Below are positions 30,926 to 40,615 of a stretch of 64,000 nucleotides of DNA, piece by piece (position 1 is the stretch's first letter; every line of letters starts with the position of its first letter). The position numbers and the translations under genes were made by a program. Below the pieces are notes generated by a model. It made no database searches. It saw only the letters and a list, made by a program, of their open reading frames with translations, and was not told the origin of the DNA. This DNA comes from Lithodes maja (lineage: Eukaryota > Arthropoda > Malacostraca > Decapoda > Lithodidae), in NCBI GenBank assembly GCA_037953745.1, contig JBAKBP010004318.1:62001-126000 (forward strand). Direction: 5' to 3'.

Positions 30926-31405
30926 CCCTCTCACCACGGAAGGGCTCTTGAACGCCCATAAAAAAGCATATAACAGGTACCCGGAAGGCCTCTTGAACGC
31001 CCAGTGGTTGAAAGCCTGTGAGCTTCGTGTGCGAGACGTCGGTCCGACGCATGTAAACAACAGCCGGCTGGACCGACGCCCCGCATCTCCGGCCACAAGA
31101 AGGAGAGCGTCGCTTGTTCGTGTGTGCCTGTATGTTGTTGTTAAGTATCGAAAAGTGGTGTAAAGTGGCTGTGTTGGCCATAAAGTTATCTCCAATGAAA
31201 TCATCATCACAGCTCAACCAGTTGACTTAGAGAGCTCTACTTAATGCCATTCTACAGGTAAATAACACAGCTACGCTTGGGGATGCGCGGGAATGCGGGA
31301 AGCAGTCTGATTAACGAATATACGGTAGCCTAGCCTAGACGTTTTTCGGCCAAAACACCCGGGTTTTGAGGAATATATATATAATACATAGCTGGGGCTG
31401 GAGGG
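30926..31405 (-). mobile_element. pBac-A MITE copy 4
   Basis: 480 bp, reversed, TTAA at 30922-30925 and 31406-31409. Very similar to copy 1 over its whole length, including CCCTCTCACCACGGAAGG at one end and CCCTCCAGCCCC at the other. Confidence 0.9.
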
Positions 31406-31554
31406 TTAAAGCCATCACTTTTGAAAATTATATTAATAACTACTGATGACAATAAAGAAATTGGGGAACACTACCTATATTTCTATTATCACCAGATTTG
31501 TTATGTTATATATTATTGATTAATTACATGTGTGAGTTATTTGAAATTTACTAT

Positions 31555-32245
31555 CATCTTTGTATGTACAGTGTGTATGTATATACTCAGGAACATCCCC
31601 CATAGCTGGGGGTGGCCGACTCGAGACAGAGTCCGAACAGGGACAAGACAACACAACCTAAAAATATATACAAAATCACACACATCTAGGTCGCCCTGGA
31701 GAAGACCTAGAGACCAAGGATCACTAATTGCCTCCAGCACTCCCCCGGCCCCAGACCACCCGGAGAGATTCCGGTCTCAGCAGGCAGACATGCAGCGGAG
31801 CACACCACAATACCCGCCCACCTCACATCCAGGCATAACCCTTCATATACACCAGCTCCCCGGGCCAGGCGCCATTTGGACTACCGTACAGTATTATCTA
31901 GTCCAACTGGCACCTGACCCCCTCTCCCAACGACCACATTATCACTCATCTATTCACAAGCATTCTCCATTCATTCCTATTCATTGCCACTTCTCTCGCC
32001 TGTTCTACAGTCATCCCTCTACCTTCCAACGCTTTTATTTCACCATCTCTCCATCTTAACAGAGGTATTCTTATCCCTCTACCTCTCCTTGTATCTGACT
32101 CATATACTCTCTTTGTAAGCCTTTCCTCTCCCATTCACTCAACAAATCCATACCAGCACAGCACTCTTCTGTCCCCTCTGGCTGACAGCTGACAAAGGTT
32201 CCTGCTGTCCCACTCTCCTACGTACCTCTTCATTCCTCAATCTGT
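31555..32245 (-). pseudogene. RTE-E 3' end, reversed, just upstream of an e(y)3 exon
   Basis: On the minus strand the last coding part reads MGEERLTKRVYESDTRRGRG, LLRWRDGEIKALEGRGMTVE, QAREVAMNRNEWRMLVNR and stop, matching the RTE-E copy near 39007-39195. The 3' UTR runs to about 31560. It ends only about 60 bp before the exon acceptor at 32306. Confidence 0.8.
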
Positions 32246-32306
32246 CTCTACGCAAATTTTGACTACAGTATCACTGCATTAACTACAAGTTTGCTTGTTT
32301 CCCCAG

Positions 32307-32524
32307 CACGGAGGCATTCACAGCGGACAAGGTGGTGGAGTACATGTGGCCATTGGAGGGTGTGGCCTGTGAACACTACTTCATCCAGGAGCAGATCTCT
32401 CAGTACCTGGGTATTATGTCCTTCAAGCGACGCTACCCAGACCTGCGCCGCCGAGCCATCGATATGCAGGAGCGAGATTACCTCAAGGAGAAGGGTCTCG
32501 TCTCAGAGATTGCCTGTGACTTGG
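32307..32524 (+). CDS. e(y)3: e(y)3/SAYP (PHF10 orthologue), SAY-region exon 1 of 5 in window
   Basis: SAYP/PHF10 is a subunit of the PBAF (SWI/SNF) chromatin remodeller; its SAY region lies N-terminal to two PHD fingers. The exon follows a pyrimidine tract and CCCCAG, opens with the last base of a split codon, and reads TEAFTADKVVEYMWPLEG then FIQEQISQYLGIMSFKRRYP, DLRRRAIDMQERDYLKEKG and LVSEIACDLG. The VVEYMWPLEG and SQYLG-SFKRxYPDLxRR patterns are the hallmark of the family. The donor G-GTAAGA at 32525 leaves phase 1. Upstream exons are outside the window or not recognisable. The 3' end and its donor are repeated in the following intron. Confidence 0.9.
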
Positions 32525-32672
32525 GTAAGACAGAGAGAGAGAGAAGGATGAAGCTCCTTATTTCAAAGATAGCCTCTGATTTGAGAGTAACAGAGAGAGA
32601 GAGAGGTAGAGTGAACGGCCTTATCTCCGAGATTGCCTGTGATCTAAGTAAGTGTTAGAGAGAGTGAGAATG
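32491..32672 (+). repeat. Tandem triplication of the exon 3' end with donor site
   Basis: A 60-63-bp unit covering the last 34 exon bases, the donor and a GA-rich intron start is present three times: from 32491, 32551 and 32614. Copy 3 keeps GAGATTGCCTGTGATCTAA followed by GTAAGTG, a strong donor at 32648. Copy 2's donor is degraded. The frame stays open through all copies to a TAG at 32656-32658, and copy 3's donor is in the same phase (1) as the normal one, 123 bp later. Confidence 0.8.
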
Positions 32673-32859
32673 TGAGAGATGGTGATGGCTTGCTTGAGAG
32701 ATTAGCTGAAATTAGAAAGAGGAAGAGAAAGAGAGATGCAATATACATTTTCATCCAGTTTTCAACAACATCCATAACTGTAAGGAGTTAAGGAAAATAT
32801 CTTGCCTCAACATAATCTTAGTTATAATGGTGAACTAATCAAAGCTTTCTATTTTACAG

Positions 32860-32985
32860 GTCTGACAGCAGTGAGGAGTGAGGATGTGCTGGATGTGATG
32901 TTCAATGATTTCCCTGCCAAGTTTGAGGAGCTTCAGAAACTATTGAGGGAGAAGAAGGAAAATGAAATCAGGGAAAGAGGAAAAG
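32860..32985 (+). CDS. e(y)3: e(y)3/SAYP exon 2 of 5 in window
   Basis: Acceptor TTTTACAG at 32859. The 126-bp exon completes the glycine codon and reads LTAVRSEDVLDVMFNDFPAK then FEELQKLLREKKENEIRERG, ending at AAAAG before GTGAGT (32986), phase 1. The LTxxRSxxVxDxMxxxFPAK pattern matches the PHF10/SAYP family. The helical, charged end probably continues into the next exon. Confidence 0.9.
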
Positions 32986-33222
32986 GTGAGTCTTCAGTAC
33001 AGTACAGGAATTACAATGTGTTACAGTAAGGGGAATATTTTTTTCAGGGTTGTGGATTCAGAGTTGGGATCCTGAGATCCTTCCTCAGGACTTCTTATAT
33101 TATATTATAAGGAAAATGTGTATAACTTATCATCTTATTTCTTAATAAGAGAAAATATATAATCTTAAAAAATCTTATTTTATATGAAAGAAGTTAACTA
33201 TGTAATATTTTCCCCTCTACAG

Positions 33223-33340
33223 TGAACTACTCGCTGGCTAACATAGACAAATCCAAGATGCAAGAATATAGTATAAAGGCTGCCGCTGATGCCGCTCGAT
33301 GGAACGCTACCCTCAACAGGGAGAAGAGAGAGGAGCGCAG
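33223..33340 (+). CDS. e(y)3: e(y)3/SAYP exon 3 of 5 in window
   Basis: Acceptor CCCCTCTACAG at 33222. The exon starts with two bases of a valine codon and reads NYSLANIDKSKMQEYSIKAA then ADAARWNATLNREKREERR. It ends CGCAG before GTTAGT at 33341, phase 2. The KAAxxAAxxNxxLNRExxEERR pattern is typical of the family. Confidence 0.9.
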
Positions 33341-33384
33341 GTTAGTTGAGAAAGTGACTTGGTATAGAGTGCATTGGTGAGGTG

Positions 33385-33660
33385 ATCTATATTGGTATTA
33401 GCAGACTGTGATGGTTTGGCCTTGTGGAGAGAATAGATGGGGGTAACTGGGTAAAAAGTGTTCGAAGTACCGTATGGAAGTGGAGGAAAGGACGACAGTC
33501 AGTAGACCGAGAATGAGCTGGAACAAAGTCCTGAGGAAAGATCTTGGGTTAGAGGACTTATGACAGGCGCTGCAAGGGACCATGCAGCATGGAGAGTGGC
33601 TATCAGTTGACCAAGACATACACCTGTGGAAAACATGAAACTGTCTTTTAACCAATATTG
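33385..33660 (+). pseudogene. RTE-F-like 3' coding fragment
   Basis: Plus strand reads, with breaks, DGLALWRE-like text, then NWVKSVRSTVWKWRKGRQSV and DRPRMSWNKVLRKDLGLEDL followed by a stop. This is the decayed C-terminus of an RTE-type ORF2 (compare the frame at 37521-37700: WVKRCRSVIVEG, GGPRKTWDRTIRADLKSK). Confidence 0.6.
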
Positions 33661-33674
33661 ATATCAATATCGAA

Positions 33675-33742
33675 GTTAGTTAGTTATGTAGAGCAGATTA
33701 ACCAGACCACTGAGCTCCATACGGAACTCTCGTAGGTCTGGC
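33675..33742 (-). mobile_element. Ultrashort (68-bp) retroposed unit, copy 1
   Basis: The 12-bp sequence ATCAATATCGAA lies on both sides (33663-33674 and 33743-33754). On the minus strand the unit starts GCCAGACCTACGAGAGTTCC, has GGAGCTCAGTGGTCTGG, and ends in a short AACT-repeat tail. Direct repeats of this length and a repetitive tail point to LINE-mediated retroposition. Copy 2 is at 51589-51654. Confidence 0.75.
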
Positions 33743-33814
33743 ATCAATATCGAATATTTATATACTTTCCACTTTATAAAGTTGCCACTGTCCATAAAAT
33801 TTCCCCATATTCGA

Positions 33815-35575
33815 CTCTATCTATCTATCTATCTATTGCCTGACGCCGCGATCCCCGAAGGGGTGGCCACGAACGAACCGCCCCCATGCACCTCTGTCCC
33901 CAGTCAGTCGACGCCCCTCCCCCCAACCAGCACCGCCTTCATTCATGTAGTTCCTCACTCCATCCTTCCACCTCATATTCGGTCTACCTCTCCCCCTCTG
34001 TCCCTCCACCTCGCTCTCGTACACCCTCTTAGTCATTCTCTCGCTTTCCATACGTTCCATATGGCCGAACCATCTCAAGTTGTTCCTTTTCACACTTTCC
34101 AGCACATCTACCTCCACACCACACCTCCTTCTTACTTCCTCATTAGTCTGTCTATCCCTCCATGTAATTCCGCACGCACTCCTTAAGTAATTCATTTCCA
34201 CTGCTCTCACTCTTGGTCTGAGTCTCTCAACCAACGTCCATGCTTCGCTTCCGTAAGTCAGTGTCGGGATTACCACACTGTCATGCAAGGACTTCTTCAC
34301 TTCCATACTGACCACCCTATTTCTTGTTACTGCTTTTAGTGTTCCTACAACCCTCTTCCCCTGTTGTACCCTCTCCCGCACCTCTTCATCCATAGTCCCA
34401 TCTTTACTCAACACACTGCCCAGATACTTAAAAGAGTTGACGATCTCCATAGCCTGACCGTTCAGCTTCACCTCACACTCTGTGACTTCACCCCTTTCGA
34501 AGACCATAACCTTGCTCTTCCCCGTATTTACCTTCAAATTCCGTTTTTCGCACACTGTTCCAAACTCATTTACCAGACCCTGCAACTCCCATTCATTATC
34601 ACTCATCAGAACTGTATCATCCGCAAACAGCAGTATAGGTAGCTTCCACTCAATTCCCTCCCTTTTCAGCGATACACCAACATCCACTGCTCTTGATAGT
34701 ATTTCTTTCATAACTCCATCCATATATACAGTAAACAACCACGGGGACATCACACACCCCTGTTTCAAACCAACATTCAGGTCAAAGAACTCGCTCTGCT
34801 CACTCTCCACACGTACTGCCGCCTTTGCACCCTCATACATGCTCTTCACTGCTTTCAGCAACTTGCCCTCTACTCCGTATATTCTAAGTACTTTCCACAA
34901 ACCTTCTCTATCCACTCTGTCATAGGCCTTCTCCAAGTCCATAAAGGCAACATACACCTTTTGTTTCTTCTCCAGATACTTCTCCACAACACAATTCAGG
35001 GTAAAAATCTGATCTACACATCCTCTTCCCTTCCTAAAGCCTCCCTGCTCGTCGCCTATCCATTTCTCCGTTCTCACTCTTACTCTCTCAATCACTACCC
35101 TACTGTATACCTTCCCTACTACGCTTAGAAGACATATTCCTCGGTGGTTACCACACACTCCTCTTTCCCCTTTGCCCTTATATAGGGGGACTATTATGCC
35201 AGTCTTCCAGTCATCGGGTGCACTCCCCTTCTCCCATGCTAGTTTGCACATTTTCCATACCCATTCTATCACTATCTCACCACCATACCTCAACATTTCC
35301 CCACACACTCCATCTGTTCCTGGTGCTTTCCCCAACTTCACTCTTTTCATGGCTTCCCACACTTCTGACCTCCTGATCCCCACCTCCTCCTCCACTACTT
35401 CTCTTCTTCTCCCTCCCATACCATATCCAGCTATGTTTGCTGGCTCTTCATTCCTTTCATTTAGCAACTCACTGAAGTACTCCCTCCATCTTTCGACTCT
35501 CTCTTGCTTCTCGGCTAGCATTCTCCCATTCTTATCTTTCACACCCTTACTGTTTCCCTTGCTTCGACTCTACCA
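33815..35575 (-). pseudogene. RTE-G, nearly complete reverse transcriptase ORF
   Basis: Minus-strand frame 35542-33833 (569 aa), uninterrupted. Visible: RVERWREYFSELLNER, LGKAPGTDGVCGEMLRYGGE, DDWKTGIIVPLYKGKGER, CGNHRGICLLSVVGKVYSRV, GFRKGRGCVDQIFTLNC, VAFMDLEKAYDRVDREGLWK, GLKQGCVMSPWLFTVYMDGV, the catalytic LLFADDTVLMSDN, then the C-terminal LRWFGHMERMESERMTKR and VRGHPFGDRGVRQ. It is a full RT without the N-terminal endonuclease, so the copy is 5'-truncated and probably cannot move. The tail is (TCTA)n on plus at 33815-33836. It lies in the third e(y)3 intron, antisense to the gene. Confidence 0.88.
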
Positions 35576-35594
35576 TCCAATTATTACCAGAGTT

Positions 35595-35830
35595 TTACTA
35601 TGTGGGTGATATGCTAAGTGCAGGTGGAGGAGCAGAGGCCAGTTCTATTGCCAGAGAGAGAAGCGGCTGAAAGTAATATAGGGCAGATTTACCTCTCCTA
35701 ACCTTGAATGCCAATGGCTCTGATAATACGATAGGAAAAAAAGTCACAGCATTTGTAGGAAGTGTAAGATTGTATGACAAGACACATGGAAGAGGATGTA
35801 CACAGACTAGAGCACACAGAAATAAGGATG
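35595..35830 (+). pseudogene. RTE-F remnant
   Basis: Short plus-strand pieces read YYVGDMLSAGGGAEASSIAR, matching RTE-F near 37155 (FCYLGDTISAGGGAEAATVA). The rest is decayed. The sequence from about 35830 to the acceptor at 35938 shows nothing. Confidence 0.5.
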
Positions 35831-35938
35831 ATGAGATGAATCAGTAAAATATAAATAGTCATGGAAGGCAGGAATATGGGTGTATAAGCAAAATATCACT
35901 GACATTACAATGTAACTAATAAACTGAAAACTTTCCAG

Positions 35939-36073
35939 GTACAGCTTTGACCTGCAGACGTTCACGCTACAGATGCCATGTGGTCGAGGGAAAAAACTGC
36001 CCCCCAACTACACCAAGATGGGCTGCTATCCAGTCTCGGTCTTACCGGGACAGTTCACAGACTATTATCGAGA
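35939..36073 (+). CDS. e(y)3: e(y)3/SAYP exon 4 of 5 in window
   Basis: Acceptor CTTTCCAG at 35938. The exon completes an arginine codon and reads YSFDLQTFTLQMPCGRGKKL, PPNYTKMGCYPVSVLPGQF and TDYYRE, stopping at CGAGA before GTAAGA (36074), phase 2. FDLQTxxxQxPxGxxKxLP and YPVxxLPGQFxxYY are family signatures. It is followed by an intron of 11,838 bp full of mobile DNA. Confidence 0.92.
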
Positions 36074-36183
36074 GTAAGAGTCATGGTCTTCGTATATTAT
36101 TCTCTCTTACATATATAACAAGTACTGTATGAGACATAATACTTTGTTTATTTCTGAGAGTAAAAATTAGAACTTGGTGTTAT

Positions 36184-36187
<4 letters not shown>

Positions 36188-36230
<43 letters not shown>
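36188..36230. repeat. Poly-T run
   Basis: About 43 T in a row directly before the RTE-E fragment; probably the tail (reversed) of another retroposon or a slippage-prone tract. Confidence 0.7.
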
Positions 36231-36233
<3 letters not shown>

Positions 36234-36339
36234 ACGACACAGCGTTGGTGGCGGATTCTGAAGAGAAACTGCAGCGGGTAGTCAAAGAGTTTGGTGTGGT
36301 TTGTGGGAGGAAGAAACTGAAGGTGAATGTCAATAAAAG

Positions 36340-36480
36340 TTGTTGTTGTTGTTCCCCAAGCTGCTTGGCCGAACAGCCCCAAGACCCCGAGCAAGGCCAA
36401 GGCCATAACCGAGCGCCCCCACAGAATAATAATGTAATAATGTCAATACTGTAATAATAATATAATAATAATGTAATAAT
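36340..36480 (-). repeat. Small SINE with (AAC)n tail, copy 2
   Basis: AATGTCAATAAAAG flanks the insert on both sides (36326-36339 and 36481-36494). On the minus strand the body contains TTGGGGCTGTTCGGCCAAGC and ends GGGGAACAACAAC, as in the copy at 17053-17172. An AT-rich (AAT)-type stretch forms its 5' part. Confidence 0.75.
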
Positions 36481-36521
36481 AATGTCAATAAAAGTAAAGT
36501 AATGGTGTGTAATAGGGCTGT

Positions 36522-37735
36522 TTTATGCAGACGATTTAGTCCTAATAGCTGACAATGTTCAAGATGCTGAGGCCAAATTCAGAAGATAGAGAGAGGGCAT
36601 GGCGAGCAAGAGTCCATATTAACAAAACCAAGGTTATGCATTGTAGATTGAGACGAGGCAATGTGGAAAAGAGTGGTGTATACCCATGTGCAGTATGTGG
36701 AAAGGGTGTGGGCGCTAACTCGATTCGATGTAGCTACGGCCACAGGCCGTAGCTCGATTGGTAGAGCGTTCGCCTGCTAACCGTGAGGTTGACGGTTCGA
36801 GCCTCGGGCCAGCCAGTGAGTTATTGGCAGATGTCAGTGCTGTTGGTGAAAGGTGCGGTCTAGCAATCTGTGGCAACTATTCACTAAGTCCCTGATTCAT
36901 CAGGGCACCCACCCTAGCCTTGCTATTCAGCAGGGAGTGTATGGTGGTAAAAACTGCATCATCATCATCTGTCGATGTTGGGTGCACCATGGGAGTAAGC
37001 GCTGTAGTAGAATATAAGGACCCCTGCCGAAAGATAAGTCAGAAATAGAGAAATTTGAGTGCGTAGTGTGCAAAGACGAGCTTGTGTTAAATGATGATCC
37101 TGTGGCTGTGAACTTTGGAAATGAGTCATTGGAGCTGGTGGACAAGTTTTGTTACCTAGGAGATACCATCTCTGCCGGTGGTGGGGCCGAGGCTGCCACT
37201 GTCGCTAGAATTAGATGTGGCTGGGGGAAGTTCAGAGAACTGCTGCCAATTCTGACCATGAAAAGAATGCCTCTCCCCCTGAAGGGAAAGGTGTATGCCT
37301 CATGTGTTCGAAGTGCAATGACGTATGCCTCAGAAACATCGGCCGTTAAAGTAGAGGATGCCAATAGAATGGAACGTAATGAGATGAGAATGGTGGGATG
37401 GATGTGTGGGGCCAGGCTGCAGGATAGAATAACAAATGATGAGCTGAGTAGACGTTTAGGTATAAAGAGTATTAGCGAGGAGATACGTACAAGTACTGTA
37501 TACTGGGATGGTATGGACATGTGGAGAGAATGGATGAACAAAATTGGGTGAAAAGATGCAGGTCTGTGATTGTGGAGGGAGCTGCACCAAGGGGTGGACC
37601 GAGGAAGACCTGGGATCGGACTATTCGTGCCGATCTCAAATCCAAAAGCTTGACAAGTGAAGCAGCCCTTAACAGGGTTGCCTGGAACGCCGCCATTAGG
37701 ACAAGAGACAGAAACTGCATGTATGTGTGGAGCAC
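36522..37735 (+). pseudogene. RTE-F copy with a cysteine-rich motif, split by a SINE
   Basis: Opens with the RT motif LFYADDLVLIADNVQDAEAK, then INKTKVMHCR, then a zinc-finger-like stretch YPCAVCGKGVGANSIRC. After a SINE (36732-36971) it continues with CWVHHG-like text, FECVVCKDELVLNDDPVAV, KFCYLGDTISAGGGAEAATV, LPLKGKVYASCVRSAMTYAS and RNEMRMVGWMCGARLQDRI. A frameshift near 37550 leads to GGPRKTWDRTIRADLKSK at the C-terminus. The CxxC...C pattern following YADD is known in some RTE-type elements. Only the 3' half is present. Confidence 0.78.
36732..36971 (+). repeat. tRNA-derived SINE
   Basis: The A box (TAGCTCGATTGG) and B box (GGTTCGAGCCT) are well spaced. The body is about 150 bp and the tail is a short (ATC)n run. 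TCGATGT lies on both sides (36725-36731 and 36972-36978). The anticodon and T stems do not pair, so it is not a working tRNA. It interrupts the cysteine-rich motif of RTE-F. Confidence 0.82.
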
Positions 37736-37769
37736 TGTCTTTAAAATTTTATGTATCTACTGTATGTAT

Positions 37770-38574
37770 ATCTACACTTCCAAACGACCCTCCGCACGTC
37801 GTTATCTGCAGCGACTCAAAAAGTGCGTTACAAGCATTAAGGGAGTATGCCCCACGTGACCCATTGGTCATCGCTGTCATCCTTAAAATCCACGAATTAC
37901 AATGCAGCTCTCGATCCATCACACTCTGTTGGATCCCCGCCCATGTAGGCATGGAGGGCAATGAACGTGCTGACACCCTTGCTAAACAGGCCTGTCTAGG
38001 TGCTCCGGCATCCACTATCCTCAGATCAGATGACCTAATTCCTGTAATTCGACAGCATATTCATGATAAGTGGCGCTCAGAATGGAGGGATCAACCTTTA
38101 GGAGGTCACCTTCTTTCCATCAAAGACGACATTCACATGTGGCCTACTTCCCTCAGCCCCTGTCGCGCTGACCAAACCCTCTTAACTCGATTACGCATAG
38201 GACACACGAGACTCACTCATGGATAGCTAATGACCACTCCCCGTAGTCCACCACCAGAATGTCACCATTGTCACACACTTCTTAATATTCATCACATTTT
38301 TTGCATTTGTCCCATGTACGACCCTGAAAGACAGCGCTTCTTGCGATGCACCTCATTAAAAGACATCCTTTCTGACTCTGATTCATTCTCTTACATAGCC
38401 ATCAGTCATTTCTTGAAAGCTCTCAATCTATATAATGACATCTGACCAGTGACCTATATGACTTGACTTACTAACTCCCCGCCGAACACTAGCCCTATGA
38501 GGGCTTAGGCCCAGAGGGCTAGTATAAAATAATTAAATCTTCAACAACAACAACAACTGTATGTATGTATCGTA
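37770..38574 (+). pseudogene. I-group LINE 3' end with RNase H domain
   Basis: The plus strand carries an RNase H domain: VICSDSKSALQALREYAPRD and CWIPAHVGMEGNERADTLAK. A helical tail with TRLRIGHTRLTHG is followed by a TAG stop at 38224 and, in the same frame, the C-terminal zinc motif CHHCHTLLNIHHIFCICP with YDPERQRF. The stop stands where relatives have a sense codon, so it is a nonsense mutation. The tail is (CAA)n at 38537-38553. RT and endonuclease are lost by 5' truncation. An RNase H of this kind marks the I/Ingi/Loa side of the LINEs. Confidence 0.82.
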
Positions 38575-39844
38575 GGGTGAATCTAGATGTGAGGCTGGAT
38601 GGGGAAATATTGAACAAGTAGAGTGTTTTAAATATCTAGGAGGAACGATAAGCAGGGATGGAGGTATGAAAATGGAGGTAAAACAGAGAGTATGTGAAGG
38701 AAGGAAAGTTTTCGGAGCAATGGGAAGTATGTGGAAGGTGAGAAATCTCGGAATGAAAGTTAAAAGTGCAATATATCAAGGAATTGTTGTGCCAACAGTG
38801 ATTTATAGGGCTGAGACGTGGGCTCTGAAGGCAAAGAAGAGAAGAAAGCTGGATGTGATGGAGATGAGCTGCTTGAGGAGTATGTGTGGAGTTACTCGTA
38901 GAGACAGATTGAGGAATGAAGAGATACGTAGGAGAGTGGGGCAGCAGGGACATTGTCGGCCAGAGTGGACAGAAGGGTGCTAAGCTGGTATGGTCATGTT
39001 GAATGAATGGAAGATGAAAGGCTTACAAAGAGAATATGTGAGTCAGATACAAGGGGAGATAGAGGGGCAGGAAGACCCCCGTTGAGATGGAGAGAATGTG
39101 TAAGACAAGCTTTGGATGATAGAGGAATGACTATAGATCAGGCAAGGGAAGTGGTAATAAACAGGAATGAATGGAGAATGCTTGTGAATAGATAAGTGAA
39201 CACGTGGTCATATGGGAGAGGGGGTCGGGTGCAAGTTGGACTAGATAATAGTCCATCAGGCGCCTGGCCCGGGGAGCCGGTATATATGAATGGTGCGCCT
39301 GGAAGTGTGGTGGGTGGGCTTGTGGTTTCGGCTTCGTTGCATGTCTGCCTGCTGAGACCGGAACCTCTCCGGGTGGTCGGGGGTCGGGGGAGTGCTGGAG
39401 AGGGCCTTGGTGACCCTGGTCTCTGGGTCTTCTCCTGGGTGACTTAGATATGTGTGAATTTGTATTTTGTTTTTGTGTTCATTGTTTTCTGTTGTGTTAT
39501 CCCTATTTGGGCTCTGTCTTGAGTCGGCCACCCCCAGAATAAAAAAAAAAAAATAAATAAATAAAAAAAAAAATAAATAAAAAAAAAAATATAGCCTATA
39601 TAAAACATAGGAAAAATGGGGGATGGGCCTGAGTAAATACATACATACAATACATAAATTATTGTTTCCACATAGCAATTTTGATGAGTTCTTTTGTCTT
39701 TTTACTGTGGTCGTCAAGTTTTGGTTTGTTTATTTTGCAAGTTTTACATTATAATTTATCATATTATGTATCATAGAATATATTACAAATACCTTTGCTT
39801 GAACTATAGTGCATAGCTACAGTATTAAACATACATACTATTAA

Positions 39845-40196
39845 CCATAGACTCCTTTAAAGAAGGACTGGAACGTCACAACCTCGGGGTTTTTAACTTG
39901 AGTCTGAAGGATTAACTTGAGTTCTGGGCTAAAATGACTTTTAGAAGGGCTAGTGACACGATCTCGGGGTCCAAATAGGGGTTTTTGAGGACGGCGAGTT
40001 CACTAGCGACATTTTCAACACCCCCTGGGGTCATCTTCAAGGTCAAAAGGTCATATTTCAAGGTCAAATTAGTGAATTTTGGTAATTTTTGCCCGTTTTT
40101 TGTGTCTAACTCATAAACGGTGAGAGATGGCTGATTGTAATAAGAGGCAATTTTGTAGAGCTAAACAAATTTGATATTTATTATCCATAGACTCCT
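39845..40196 (+). repeat. Left-arm repeat unit of the P-like element
   Basis: 340-bp unit. It contains TCTTCAAGGTCAAAAGGTCA and, after a short spacer, TTTCAAGGTCAAATTAGTG. The unit recurs directly after the piggyBac element (44505-44840) and inverted at 46271-46838. Confidence 0.85.
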
Positions 40197-40615
40197 TTAA
40201 CCCTCCAGCCCCGGGGGCTATAGCTTATGACTGTACTCCTGTACCGGGGGTTTTGAGGATTTTTTACCTATGTTAACTACTCTGTAAAAGAATGAATATT
40301 GCATGTAATGTTGTGAATAAAAAAAAATAATGTTCCACAAACCTTCCTCTGTCGAATGGCGTTTAGTAGAGGTCTCTAGCCCCTCTGGTTGCATAATGGT
40401 GAGCGCGGGAAGACGAGTGCTTTTTTATGCGGGAATTTCCTCACGCGTCCGAAAGCGTCGGCCCGCCCGGGCTACGACGCACCTAGCCGCTCGCCGCGCC
40501 AAAGTATTTATCTCCCTTAGACGATTTTAGTGTTTGATATTGAGAATGTGATGTTTGTTTTGATATTTTCTAGTTATTTTGAGGCCAATTATATAAAATA
40601 TGTTTATTAGGGTAT

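Larger units (their letters stand above)
36231..39700 (+). mobile_element. RTE-E copy interrupted by other retroelements
   Basis: First part 36231-36521 carries DTALVADSEEKLQRVVKEFG and VVCGRKKLKVNVN. The element resumes at about 38575 with GGTGAATCTAGATGTGAGGC, in the order shown by the uninterrupted copy at 49190-49280, and continues to the 3' end: KVFGAMGSMWKVRNLGMKVK, LRSMCGVTRRDRLRNEEIRR, REVVINRNEWRMLVNR and stop at 39195. A 3' UTR reaches about 39650, including an A/T-rich simple stretch at 39538-39592. Stops and shifts are present, so it is dead. Confidence 0.75.

Noticed and set aside
36745..36816. Possible functional tRNA gene
   Set aside because: A and B boxes are good, but the anticodon and T stems do not pair and the unit has a SINE body, tail and TSD.
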